This document shows positions 36,801 through 47,956 of a stretch of 64,000 nucleotides of DNA, piece by piece. Where the stretch lies: positions 1,842,724 through 1,906,723 of the forward strand of contig NC_018385.1 in assembly GCF_000208865.1 (NCBI RefSeq), written 5' to 3'. The DNA is from Neospora caninum Liverpool (lineage: Eukaryota > Apicomplexa > Conoidasida > Eucoccidiorida > Sarcocystidae). The notes under the pieces are model-generated. The model was given only the letters and a program-made list of their open reading frames with translations. It searched no databases and was not told the origin of the DNA. How positions within the stretch are numbered: the stretch's first letter is position 1; every line of letters starts with the position of its first letter. The position numbers were made by a program, and so were the translations under genes.

Positions 36801-38552
36801 CACCAGGGAATACAACGATGCAGTGAGGAATTCTTGAAAAAGCTGCACATCTCTCTTTGTTATCAGTTCTTTTTCAATTGTACCTGTAGGCTGTGGCGAT
36901 GAATGCTCCCAACGATGACCAACTGCTCACTTCCTTTTTTTTCGCGTATGGGCACTGATACTTGTTCAGTACAGTAGCTGTGTAAATAAACCATGACGCA
37001 CTCTGTTTCCTCATCGTTCTTCGCACCTTCACACAGCTGGTTGGTTTTTAAGCCTCACAGAGCAAGAATGGCCATTCATACCGCCCCAGATCAGAGACAT
37101 ATTTTTCGCCTGCGCTATCTACTGGGGAAAATGGGTTTTCTTCGAACAGAACAATGCCCAAAAACTTTCCCTGTGTATTCGCAGGACTGTCGACACTTCC
37201 AGATTATCCCGTGTAACCACGGGGCGAGACACTAAGGAACGCATACCAAACTGTTAGTGGTGTTGGAATAATAATGTATGTTATGTATGCTGACGAAACG
37301 GTCTACGTTAGCGAGCAGTCTTCAACACAAACAGTTGCGGTGAGGAACGTGAGGCTTTAGGCTGACTCGCGCCCTTCAATTGCTGTGTATGCAGACGCAC
37401 CTTGTCAACCTCGCCTAGGATGAGGTGACAGTAGCCGCGATTGCTAAAGCACCGCGCACTACACTCGAGCTGTATGGATGCACTGTAGGCTTCAATTGCA
37501 CTTTGGAGATCTCCGTTTTTCAGCAGTTTGTCCCCCTTCCGTTTCAGCCACTCGGAATTTCCCTCGCGGAGGGAGCGACTATCCATTTGAGCATTCATCG
37601 TAGAGCAGTGCTTCAAATCTTTCGGGACGGGTGGCAATTTGTCACCCCTTGCAGGAAGACGATGTCTCCTTCGCGCCGTGAAACTCAAAGTAATTCTTTT
37701 TTTCTCTCGTACAGAATCATCTAGGCAAGGTTCGTCCGACGTGGTACAATCTCCACCACTGTGGGTGCTTGGTATGTCACGGTCGTCGAGTGCCGTTTCT
37801 GTACGACCTTCAGCGTCCGAGAACTCGTCCTCTTTGAAGCCAGAAGAGTAACGCTCCCTGTCCTGGACAGCCTCAACTCCCCTCCGAGGTTCGTGAATGT
37901 GATGAGCGACATCTTCGACTTCAAGTGTTCGGGCAGGGATCCCCGCTTCCTTGACGCTTCGTGCATTGAGAAACGAAATTGCAGTGGAGGGAGGGTGAGT
38001 GCAGGTGCTTGGTTCCGTGCAAAGGCGGGGCGCCTCTTTGGGATTATCTGTTACACTGTATAGTTCCTGGAGTGCCCGTGTTTTCCCACGTTCTGCTTCT
38101 GTTTCAAGCCATTGACGGGCTCCACTGTCGCAACGCCATTGCTCTTCCCGCGCAGTTTCCCGTTTGTCGTGCCTTCGCTCTTTCAGCTTTTGTCGTCGTT
38201 CTTGCAGTTTCCTTTCGTACGCCTTGATTGAGGCTGCTCTTCTTTCGTGCAAACTCTCTTTGCTAACTTCGGGATTATCGTTGGCACAAAATGCTTTCCA
38301 GAATCGACTTGTCTTCTTCCTGAGCTGTAGAACGAGCTGGGCACCAGACAACGAAGATTCTACAGTGTCGTCTTCGATTTCGTCAAACAAATCAACTTCG
38401 AAAAAGTACGGCGGCACACTAATCCGTATGTAGAGCGGTGAAATGATTGTACGGATCTCAGGCTTTTGATGGCTCGAGAGCGCAGGAACGCAGAGAGCAA
38501 AAGCCACCGTATCAGAGGTCTCTGACCACTCGAACTTTACTGGAACGGGCAT
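33827..38552 (-). CDS. DNAAF4: DNAAF4/DYX1C1-like dynein axonemal assembly factor (CS domain plus TPR), 6 exons
   Basis: Exons are 38552-37401, 36262-36114, 35981-35672, 35293-35135, 34690-34406 and 33961-33827, with phases 0, 2, 0, 0, 0 and 729 residues. The ATG has an AAAATG context. Residues 1-90 form a CS (p23-like) domain, recognisable by PVPVKFEWSETSDTV and ISVPPYFFEVDLF. A charged helical linker follows (about 100-165), then a low-complexity region. The first TPR is at about residues 333-384 (SEWLKRKGDKLLKNGDL, then SNRGYCHLILGEVDK), closely resembling the human DYX1C1 TPR start. Further TPR-like repeats are in exons 3-5 (ANRGLAFLQAADIHACVVDC, NASALKHLGRMEDALKQVM, RALANASLCLLKL). Family members act as HSP90/HSP70 co-chaperones in preassembling axonemal dynein arms in the cytoplasm. 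The acceptor of exon 2 is the least certain site, and exon 5 could start a few bases later. Confidence 0.82.
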
Positions 38553-38687
38553 TTTTGTCTAAACGTTAGGACAGGAACTGTCCTCGAGGTACAGAATATC
38601 AAACCTAACACTAATTAACTGAGTTAAATAATACAGGGTTGAACTGTGTAGAAAGGCACGGGCACTATGTGATGATATTTTTTGTAC

Positions 38688-39359
38688 TCAACGGGGACGC
38701 GGTGACGACACGAAGCGAAGGGAATGATGCACCGTCTTCTTGACAATTCGCAACATGGAGAGGTAAACACGAGCGTAAGTAGCTGCCGTCAACTCTTCAA
38801 CTACATGTGACATTACGAATAACAACCGTAAGAGAGCGTTAGTAATTACCATACGAACGGTGATTCTGTGGCACTCGAGTAGGCACTCACTTTGCACGAA
38901 GTTTAAAGGAAGGCCGAATGCGTCAGCAAACCACTGCAGCCACATGAGAAAAAATAAAGAGAGAATGTTCTTTGCACTCAACTTGGACACGAAGAATCGA
39001 ACGATGAGCTCCGCGAGGAAACCTCCAGCAAAACAAGTGAAGGGAACGTTAACGTTTGCAGGAGCACTAAGCACGCTGCGACCAACGGTCGTCGTCATGT
39101 GTCTCCTTAAAAACAAGCCCTCAAAACAAATAAGAAACCCGAAGCAGGTGAGCAGATAAATGCTTCTACGCCGGACCCAGAAGTAAGGGACACACGTGCG
39201 AGGCAGCTGTCGCCTAAATTTTTCGCTCGCGATTTTCACTCTGTAAGATTTGGTGGTACACCATGAGCGACAGAAGCGATGTCTCCGTAAACTTCTCCTC
39301 AGTGGCAGCGGGAAAAAACCAAATATGGGACCCGCTAGGCCGTTGAGGACGACCTCCAC
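38688..39359 (-). CDS. Doubtful ORF for a hydrophobic, possibly multi-span membrane protein
   Basis: This is a 223-codon open frame with several hydrophobic stretches, including SIYLLTCFGFLICFEGLFL, ILSLFFLMWLQWFADAFGL and a span near ITNALLRLLFVM. It starts at GTG, and the first ATG is internal (MTTTVGRS). A good donor-like GTGAGT sits inside it near 38889, so the real coding part, if any, may be an exon ending there. It lies only 135 bp upstream of the DNAAF4-like start on the same strand, which is tight for a separate gene. No family is recognised. It could be a chance open frame. Confidence 0.25.
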   Translation of the reverse strand: MEVVLNGLAGPIFGFFPLPLRRSLRRHRFCRSWCTTKSYRVKIASEKFRRQLPRTCVPYFWVRRRSIYLLTCFGFLICFEGLFLRRHMTTTVGRSVLSAPANVNVPFTCFAGGFLAELIVRFFVSKLSAKNILSLFFLMWLQWFADAFGLPLNFVQSECLLECHRITVRMVITNALLRLLFVMSHVVEELTAATYARVYLSMLRIVKKTVHHSLRFVSSPRPR

Positions 39360-39805
39360 TAATGCGAATTCTTATGCGGAGGAGAGGTGTTTAGTGCTCG
39401 TCCTAACTGTCGCGCACACAAGTCACCTCTCAAAGGCAGTGGCAATTTCCTCGTTACCATCTTGCTCTGCACTACATCGAAACTCTCTCGATACCCTCCG
39501 TTTCTGGATCATAAAACAATGATAGAACACAACATTAGGCGGCGAACAACCTTAGACACATCACAACTTGACTTGACATTTTCAGCATTTCAAATTCAGG
39601 GCGCTCACCACATGACACCCCACTACATTAAGGCGGGAGACAAAACGGACATATCGTTCTCACGCTTATGCTCCAGAGACAATAGACATACCTGGGGGCC
39701 CATACAGGAAAACCATTCCATCCTTGCGGTAGGGGCAATGTCGCTGCAAGTGACGCCTAGCGGATGCGCGATGATTGCTAGTTGAAAACTACTCCAATTC
39801 CCGTT

Positions 39806-39827
39806 CACCGACCCGAAAGGGTCGGTG
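39806..39827. other. Perfect 9-bp hairpin with GAAA loop
   Basis: The bases CACCGACCC and GGGTCGGTG pair perfectly around a GAAA loop, a GNRA-type tetraloop if transcribed in the plus sense. A second palindrome, CTGGGG-C-CCCCAG, follows at 39835-39847. Both lie in otherwise AT-rich intergenic DNA. They could belong to a small structured RNA or be a protein-binding site. No known RNA family was recognised. Confidence 0.5.
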
Positions 39828-40974
39828 GCAATTTCTGGGGCCCCCAGGGGCTAACCAACAAAATTATCTAATGTAATCCGGTCACTTTATCGGAGATTAC
39901 TACCTGTTTTTTACTTCAAGATGTGCCAAGGGAGCGTGAATCGTATTCTTTTTTTGGTCATAAGCTATTCCAGTATTCTCACAAAACTGAGCTGGTAAGA
40001 GTTGAGCCGTATGTAGCTCGTGGTGCTTGGAAGAAGACTGTTCAAACACGTGGTCCATGTAGCCACCGAATCCCGTCCAAGTCCGTTATTTGAATATCAT
40101 CATACTTCTGAAACACTTGAGATGGAGGGAGGTACTGTATGTACTGTCCTCTACGACCGAACGTTTACACATATTGACCATCGAATGTAACAATGAACGG
40201 TCCCGACCTGAAGGAAACAGTACAAATAAACGGTAAAGCAAAATACGTGTTTTTCGTTGGGGACGTGGTGCTTACAGCAATAAGTGAAAATTAAAGTGCA
40301 CTGAAGCTACTGCCAGCTACAAACATGACCTAGAGAGAATCACTACCACTCACCTGACGTCGCACAAAAAGAACAGAAAAAAAAACACCAAGCATATTTT
40401 TCAATTAATGTCTAAAGTTGTATTAAGCAAAGTGACGATATGTGTATTGATGGCGTCGAGACGCCTACAAAAATTCCTGACTCGCATTTGATGCGGATGT
40501 CACACGGCAATCTTTAGTAAAAGGCGAAAGATTGATGCGTTCTGTGACAACCGCTGCGACGGAGGACTGCTGTCCGGTTACCCCCCCACCCGACCATGTG
40601 GTTAAGAGTCTACAGAGACAAAACGACTCGCGCTTTCACCACTACTGCACTTCTGCTGTTTACCGTTCGTGATTTCGATGGTACAAGGTATGGAGATGTC
40701 AAGCAAGCAATCGTGTTTTAGGGTAACAGGAGAGGCTAAAACAAGTTTTTCATTAGTGTCATGTTTTTACTGGAGGGATGGTTGTCAGCTTTACGCTCGT
40801 AAGTCATTGCTAGGGTTGCGGGGAAGGTTGAGCACAAGGATGTCTTCGATGTAGTTTTGAAGGAATGGTTCTTATTTGTGGTCTTTATTTTTCCCTCTAT
40901 TCACGGGAGAGCGAGCGCAATTTCCTTAAGTGGTATCTTCCTGTCGGTGCAGCAGGAGACACACTATTCCACGC

Positions 40975-41417
40975 GCATGCACAACATAATATTTCGTCGG
41001 CAGCATGCTTACAATTTTTTTGCCCCGCCGTAGGGCTGTGCCACTCCGACTTTCTCTCTCGTAGGGACACACGCCAACGAAAAATGCTACTGGTATGGCC
41101 ACACGGTGTCCGCTTCATTGTGGGAGGCTGTCGCCGCAGGACGACTGCGACGATCTTGTAGAGAACTGATTGACCATGTAGATAGCAGATCGCCGACGTT
41201 ATCGCTGTCCTCTTGTGCTCAAACAGTGTGGCAAGCGGTGAGACAACCGGGGAAAGCACACCTGCAGTCTCGCTACATGCAGAGATATCTATCGACGCAA
41301 GGTCACCCCATCGCCTTACCAACACCGTTCACTGAGTGGGCACATGACGCTTCTCGTTTTCGGCGCGTTTTCCAGGAGGAATGACTGCACTCGCATGCCA
41401 GCTGACGCCTTGCATGC
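40975..41417. promoter_or_regulatory. Cluster of four GCATGC motifs upstream of ClpS
   Basis: GCATGC occurs at 40975-40980, 41003-41008, 41393-41398 and 41412-41417, the last inside the palindrome TGCATGCA. This hexamer is a documented over-represented promoter element in Toxoplasma and resembles ApiAP2 binding sites. Four copies in about 450 bp, ending about 260 bp before the ClpS ATG, suggest a promoter. The assignment is inferred only from motif and position. Confidence 0.35.
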
Positions 41418-41674
41418 ATCGACATAGGGTTTTAGTTTTCTCCCCTTGTTCTACACCTTTGTGTGTAGCGCAGCTCACCGATTCTGCCTCCTTTCCTGCC
41501 TTGCCGTACCCGTTTTCCTAAGCGTCGCCGTCCCTGAAGGTGGGCTACTGGTTTAGATCTTGAATGCCTTTGTTTGCCGGATCGACTTCTACTGTGCTTC
41601 TGTTCTGATCCTGCACGTGATGACGGACTTCAATATCACGCGGCGTTTGGGGCATGTTACATTGGTGAAGGACG

Positions 41675-44600
41675 ATGGAGCTGAGAACCACGTCTCTCTT
41701 CCTGCTCTCGTTTTTCTTCGTTCTCTCCTCACCGCCGGTCGCCCCTTGCTTCCTTCCAGCAGCTTCGTATGACGGAATCCCGGTTTCACCCCTGCGTCTT
41801 GCGTCTTCTGCATTGTTCAGTTCGGTCCCTTGCCGCACGCGCAAATGCAAACAGACGTGTGCGTTTCCGGCTTCCAAGGGAAGTTCTCATTTACCCTGTT
41901 CTTTTCTCTCCCATTTGCTCGCTCGACTCAGAACATACGTCTGTGCCCGGAGTTGTGCATGCCGCACTGCATCCTCGCCACCTTCTTTTCTCACGGTGCA
42001 CCGCCCTCCAGAGGCTCGTCCGACGCTCCGGAGAGAACAGATTCGTTGCTACGTCTATCCCTCACGTGTCAGCCGCTATGCGTTTTTCGCTCCCTTTTGG
42101 TTGTCACTCGACGGCGCAAGGCATGTGGCCACTGAGACAAACGCCAGAAGCCCGCGTCTCGTTCCCCTCTCTCAGCAAGCGAGGTCCACTGTCCCGTCCA
42201 GGGCAGGGAGACGAAAGGACGTTGCCGTCGTGGAATCATTTCTTCCTCTCTCTTTCGATGCAAAAACCATCGGAAGACATGGACCACAACAGGGGAAAAG
42301 GGGAGAAAACCAGTTGCTGCTGTTTGCATCTGGCGATGGGCGCCTGACGGACTCTGGAGAAGACGGCGCTGCCATGGAACGCATCGAGAAAGAGTAAGGA
42401 ACACTGTGGCCTACGCCGCCAAAGAGACCGCCAGATCCGCCTCTTTTCGTTGTTTTAAGCGGAGCGTTGCTCCACTGTTTCGGCAGCCAAGAAGCCTCCG
42501 TCTCAATGACATTGCAGGACGAACAATGGATGCTCTGATCAGGAGGTCAAACGAAGCAAGAAACGTGCGCTGCCCGTGTGTGTTTGCATGCGTGTACGCC
42601 GGTTCTGTGATGCCTGCTTGCGGCGTCACGGGTGGTGCTTTGCAAACTTCCATAAGCGTTCTTGCTTCCGTTTCCCTCTGTTGCTCCTCGTTGTCTCCGC
42701 GCCGTCCCCTTGTGGGTTCCTCGCTCTTTGTGTCTGCGTTTGCACTTGTTCGGTTTCTCTCTTTTCTTTCCTCTCCTCCCTTCCGCTCTTCCTCTCGTCA
42801 CTGGGCAGTCCCCCCACCAGCCGTTCAACGGAGAAGGAGCCCTCCCGGACCTAATGAAGATGACTGTGTTCGTGCCTACTGGGTGCACGCAGACTCACCG
42901 ACGACGTCTTTTGCTTTAGTCTTCTAGTCACTGTAGGAAGTAACAAACGAGTGGCTGTCGCGCCTTTGTCGTCGAACGAGCAGTGGGAACTGCCCGACCT
43001 TTTCCTGCGTGCTTCGGAGGTAATGGGTCCCGTCTTGTCGCTCTCCGTGCGCGCTCTGACAGACGAGTTGCACTACTGGTTTAGGTCGTGAATATCTTTG
43101 GTTACTGGATCCAAGTTCTAGTGTGTTAGCATGGCTTTTCGAGAACACTCCGGGCGGCGACGATAAGCAGGTGGACCGCAAGAAATACCAGCAATTAAGA
43201 TGAGGGAGGCAGAGACCAAGGAAGAGAAAAGGGAGATCAAGAGAAAAGGAAAATTAACACCAGTGGCGGAGGGGCAATGGCCAGGGCGGACTGACGCGAG
43301 AGACGTGGTATCGTGCCAGCGAAGAAGACACGATGTCGCCGTGCACCCGCTTCTCCCGAGCGGCTGACAACCCGTTCGGGTCCCGAGAGAGACGAACCGT
43401 CTCAAGCTGATTCTCGGGGGATGCATTGTGAGGAGCATCGCCGTCTCCCCTTTTGTCCCTTCGCTTCGCGTCAGTCCAGTTCCCGTACCCGCTGCCTTTT
43501 TTCTGTTCGAAAGCGAGTCCTTGAAACTGTCCTGGCCCACACCTTGTGGGGAGGACCTCGAAGCGGAGGTAGAAATAGTGAGAAAGGGAAACCACGGGCA
43601 TGCAGACGCTTGAAGGGAGTGACGGAGCGAGCGGAGACGGGCGTCCCCGTGTACCTTTCAACTCAGTGGGTCTGGTGCTTGCTCAAGATGCTTTGTGGCC
43701 TGCGTGTGCGTTCTCTTTCCTTGCCAGAGAAGTCAGCGAAGAGGAGACTACAACGCAAGAAAAGAAGAAAGAAGAAAAAGAAATAGAAGACGACCAAAAG
43801 AAGCAGGCGGAGCGGAGAGAGCGCTTGAAAGCGTGGCAGGTGGTCCTTCACAACGATGATATTCACGCGTAAGGAAGCGACTTGCAGCTTGGATCGCTAC
43901 TCCTTTCCCCCCCGATGCTGCGTGGTCTTGTGCTTGCGGGCGTGTGCCGCGTCGGGGAAGCCTGCTCGATCCTTCTTTGGATGCCTTGCTTGTCTTCTGC
44001 CTAATCGGGGCCGTGAGAGTTTTCTTCTGCATTCGCTGCTCCGGTTTTCCCGTTGTTCCGTCCCTTCGCTTTCCCCATTTGCTTTGCGATCTGTCCTCTT
44101 CCCTCACGCGTGTGCTGTTTCCTGCAGCATCCCTCACGTCACAGATCTGCTGGTCGACGCGGTGCCGTCCCTGACCAAGGCAAAAGCTCACTCCATAACG
44201 GTCCATGCACACAAAACGGGTCTCGCTCTCATTCTCCGAACGTGGAGAGAAAAAGCGGTAGAAATCTATCGGAGTAAGAGGCGACTTTCTCCGTGCGAGA
44301 CGTTCTCATGTGCCTAGGGAGAACACTGCGCTTCAGGTGCTTTCCGCTTCCTATATGGCGAACGCAGAGAGGGGACCTCCCTGTCTGTTCCCCATGAACT
44401 CCGTTAGGGAGGGTGTGAATGGGAGGCCCTTAGGAATTCGGAGTCTTCTCTTTTTCTTTTGGTTCCCCGAAGACGTGCACAGACCGGGGGCTCTTGTCGC
44501 TTGTTCAAGCCGATGAGCATTTGCACGGTGTGTACGATGTTGCAATTTCAGTTCAGACATACAGAGAAAACGACGCGGGTGTCTTTTCTGTGTGCAACGT

Positions 44601-45065
44601 GTTCGCCCGAAGGCAGGCGCCGTACATTCCCACATGTACACGGAGCAGATTCGGGAACTAGACCTTATTCAGATGTAGGAATCTCTTATAGGCTACACCT
44701 TTGTTCACCAGAAAGCTGCAACGTGTGTGAGGCTCTACGACAGCATTTGCGGACGCTTTTGATGTTCTCCACCCTCCGCGTTCACAGCGGACTCGAATAT
44801 CGCTGTTGATACTGGGACGGGCTAGAATCTGTGGCGAACCTGCAACTGCTTGCGAGCCCATCGTTGTCCCCCCGTATCCTCTGTGCTTTCCCTTTTTGCA
44901 GAACTGAAAGCAAGCGGGCTAACCATCTCGCTCGTCCCCAGCAAGAGGAAAGACAAGCAGGAGGGCGGAGGGGAAAGCGACGGAACACGCGGCATGGATG
45001 GCGAAGATGGAGGTGATAACAATCTGCAGGATGAAGACAACGATGACAGTGACGATCGTGACTGA
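41675..45065 (+). CDS. clpS: ClpS-type N-degron adaptor, probable apicoplast protein, 4 exons
   Basis: Exons 41675-42393, 43728-43868, 44128-44273 and 44902-45065 join in phases 2, 2 and 1 to give 389 residues. The N-terminus ([19 protein letters not shown]) is a signal peptide, followed by about 210 residues rich in Ser, Arg and Ala that suit a plastid transit peptide. The ClpS core spans about residues 276-350. [10 protein letters not shown] (N282-D283-D284) matches the substrate-pocket NDD of bacterial ClpS, and His315 in HKTG aligns with the conserved H-x-x-G. Bacterial ClpS hands proteins with destabilising N-termini to ClpAP/ClpC. Here the partner is presumably a plastid ClpC-type unfoldase. 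A Lys/Glu-rich helix precedes the core, and a 40-residue acidic Asp/Glu/Gly tail follows it. Both are extensions relative to bacterial ClpS, which is about 106 aa. Confidence 0.85.
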
Positions 45066-47956
45066 GACTGTCAGAACGGTAAAAAAAGGGACGTGGAAAC
45101 GCGCATGACACAGAATCCCACCCACAAGGAGTCAGCTACGTCTCCGTGTCTGGAGTTGTTTCCTTCTCTTGCCAGTTCGTTTGCTGTCAGCTCGCTTTGC
45201 CGTCTCTCCGCCCGTGTTCGGGTTCCTCTGTTGTTCGCTCGGTTGCTTCCTACGCCGCTCGCTTTCCCTAGCCAAGAATACAACAAACCAGATACCTAAG
45301 TGAGGTGAAGAACCTGAATTTACATGGAATATATTTACAGTATCTCCGAACATATCTTTACTATAGAAGATCGCTGTCCGCCGAGCGTTGCTCCTCGTTT
45401 TACGCAAGCTGATCGATTTCTCGTTCGCAGCTGTGGGCATGCACAGCCGCGGAGCCGACCATATCCCTGCTTTAGTTCTTAAGCATCGCACTCCGCAACC
45501 CCAGAAAAAACCCGACGACACAGACGGAGGAATGAAGCCAAACGTGCAGGATAACCGTAACTCCGGAGTCCACAATCCTGACGCAGGCGAGAAGAATCAG
45601 ATGCCCGGTTTCCCCTGGTCCGACACACCGCGGTTTCTACGAAAAGAGCCGGGGCGCAAAGCTGATTGTTCTCCAGAATGAAGACGCCAAAAGCAGTCGC
45701 ATGAGCTTTGTAGAGAAGTACACACCGATTGTTTACCTATACATATGTGTACTGCAAGTGAGTAGCTTGCACGACTGTCTACGTGAATCGATCTGTAATG
45801 GATGGACTCAACTCTGTGCCTGTACAGCCGCACGCATGGGTGTGCCTATGGATCGAGGCACACGTCTTTCAGCACGAACGGGTGGGATATTGGACCTGAA
45901 GAGGCGTTTTGCGCGGGTCCGCGAAAAGAGGCCGTCTTTGGCTCTTCTCTCACCAGGCATCGGCGCTCCGGTTTGTCGGCAGGCCGGCGGGATTTAGCCG
46001 TGTGCTCACCTTCCCACATCTGACCAGAAAGCGAACGGCGTTACGTTTTTGCAGAGCCCGAGAGCCGGCGAAGGCCTCTCTGTCGGCGTGCGTTTTTCAG
46101 GTTCCTCGTGACTGTGTGCCGGTGTCCTCTTAGACGGGCAAACGCGCTTGAGGAAGCCCCATGGGCTGCATTTAAAAGAGCCTTTTCCCATTGACAGAGC
46201 GGTTCGGACGCGCACTGCGATGTGTCTTTCGATGTTCCCGAAAGGTTTGGAGTTTATAGGACAGCTCCTCTTCGGTTTAGTGAGGCATCCACCTCCGCCG
46301 TTCCACACGGGTACGGCCGTCTCTGTGGAGTTTTTGTCATTAGCTGTCGCCTCGGAGTTCTTGGCCGACGGCCGACGCGTTCGTTCGCTCTCGTGAAATC
46401 GCGCCTGTCCTCAAAACCACGCGTTTGTCCTTTCTTTCACGAATGACGTTCCAGAGGGACGGACGCAGGCGGCAAGGAACTGCGAGAGGCGTTTGAGACA
46501 CACGTGAGAGTGTCCTCAACCAACGAACACAAGAGAAAGGCAATCACGAGGCACGTGAAAACGGAAGGACTGACAGCCACGGGGAACGGGACGCATGCAC
46601 GCTTCCGCTCGGGGACCCCAAGAGGCATCGCCGCGACTCAGGAATGGTTTCTCCCGGCAGGAGCAGACCGCACCCGTCTAGAGACGAGAGAGCGAGGGAA
46701 GAGCCTTCCTGGCGTTTGCCCACCCAGTCTCGCATCGCTGCTTTGAAGCGTCTCCACCGTTTTCTTCAGTGAAAGCCTGCTTTTGCGGCTTCCGGATCCC
46801 CCGTCCGCATGCGGTCGTGTTCGAGTCGACTAGCGTGGCCCAGCCATTTTCAGAACCTTGGACCACGTTTTCTTCACCTGAGCAGGACATCGCCAGAGGG
46901 CATACAGCGGAGAGTACACGCGAGGCGGAGATTGGGGAAAGCAGAAGAAAAAACCGGAGAAGGGAGAACCATATACACAGACAGGGCCGGCAAGAAAGTA
47001 ACGCAGGTGCGATGGAGAGGAGGAGAAGAGAAAAAGTGGAGGCGTGCCGAGTCTGCCAGGGAAGAAGAGCGGTGCATAAAGAAACACTCGGACAGAAACA
47101 GGGACAGCTACGCGAGCTAAAGAGCTGGAAATAAACCGTCCGCGAGAGAAGGCGATCTCTCCAGAGCCACACTTGCTTCGTGAAGCGGGAAACGGACCAC
47201 GGCAGACATGACTGAAGTCCGCGCGGAACCTACCTCCCCAAGATCGATTCGGCCCGTGTACCCTTTTCCGCCGTCGGCTGTTTCGTGGCCTCTGAAAAAA
47301 AAACAACGGAGTAAACTGGGACGCATGCGCTTTGGGAAAGTCGCACGGAAAGGACAGGTGCGGGCTAGGGAAAGGAGCATATTCAGCGAAGCAGACGGAA
47401 AATGGAACAGATAATCTTCCTGAGAGGGACGACTGCACAGAGTGCATGAAGTAACTAAAAGCGAGACGGAGAACACTAAAAGCGGTCAGAGATCGGAAGC
47501 GAGAAACAGCAAGAAGGCCAACAGATACAAGAGAGACACATGCAAGTGGAAACGAAAGGAGGATGGCACGGGACGCCGCGAGGCACAGGGCGCCCGACAG
47601 GGAGCAAGGTAGAGAGTCCAGTGAGAACGGACGGATGAAAAAAGCTGAGACGGCAGCGAAGGCGAACCCGGAAACAGAGAGAGAAGCCCATGTCCACAGT
47701 ACGACAGACGACACAAATATGGCGAAGGAAAATGCAGAGGACGACGTAGGTCCCCGGAAAGGCGGGGAAAGGAGAGTTGAGCGAAAGCTGCAGAAGAAAA
47801 GGGCGAACGCAAGGACGCGAAAGTGGCCGGGGGGCATAGAGAGGCACGAACAAAAACGCGATTCATATGCAACAAGAGAGGCGAGAAAGAACGATCACGT
47901 CCACAAAAATTATCACACCCAACGGAACGAAGAACACGGAACTCGGTGCTACTCTC
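45066..47956. other. Convergent intergenic region (3' ends of ClpS and CNB gene)
   Basis: Genes on both sides point into this stretch, so 3' UTRs are expected here. Long open frames such as 47837-46830 minus are pyrimidine-rich readings without domains or splice support. No gene is called. Confidence 0.45.

Larger units (their letters stand above)
39360..41674. other. AT-rich intergenic region upstream of ClpS
   Basis: No frame here has convincing coding character. It contains a strong short hairpin at 39806-39827 and a cluster of GCATGC motifs closer to the ClpS start. Homopolymer-rich stretches (around 40380-40400) and no splice-supported exons suggest regulatory or non-coding DNA. Confidence 0.45.

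Noticed and set aside
46830..47837. 335-codon minus-strand frame downstream of the CNB gene
   Set aside because: It is pyrimidine-rich with no motif. The CNB frame reaches a stop at 47957 before it, and splicing from 47961 into it gives an immediate stop.
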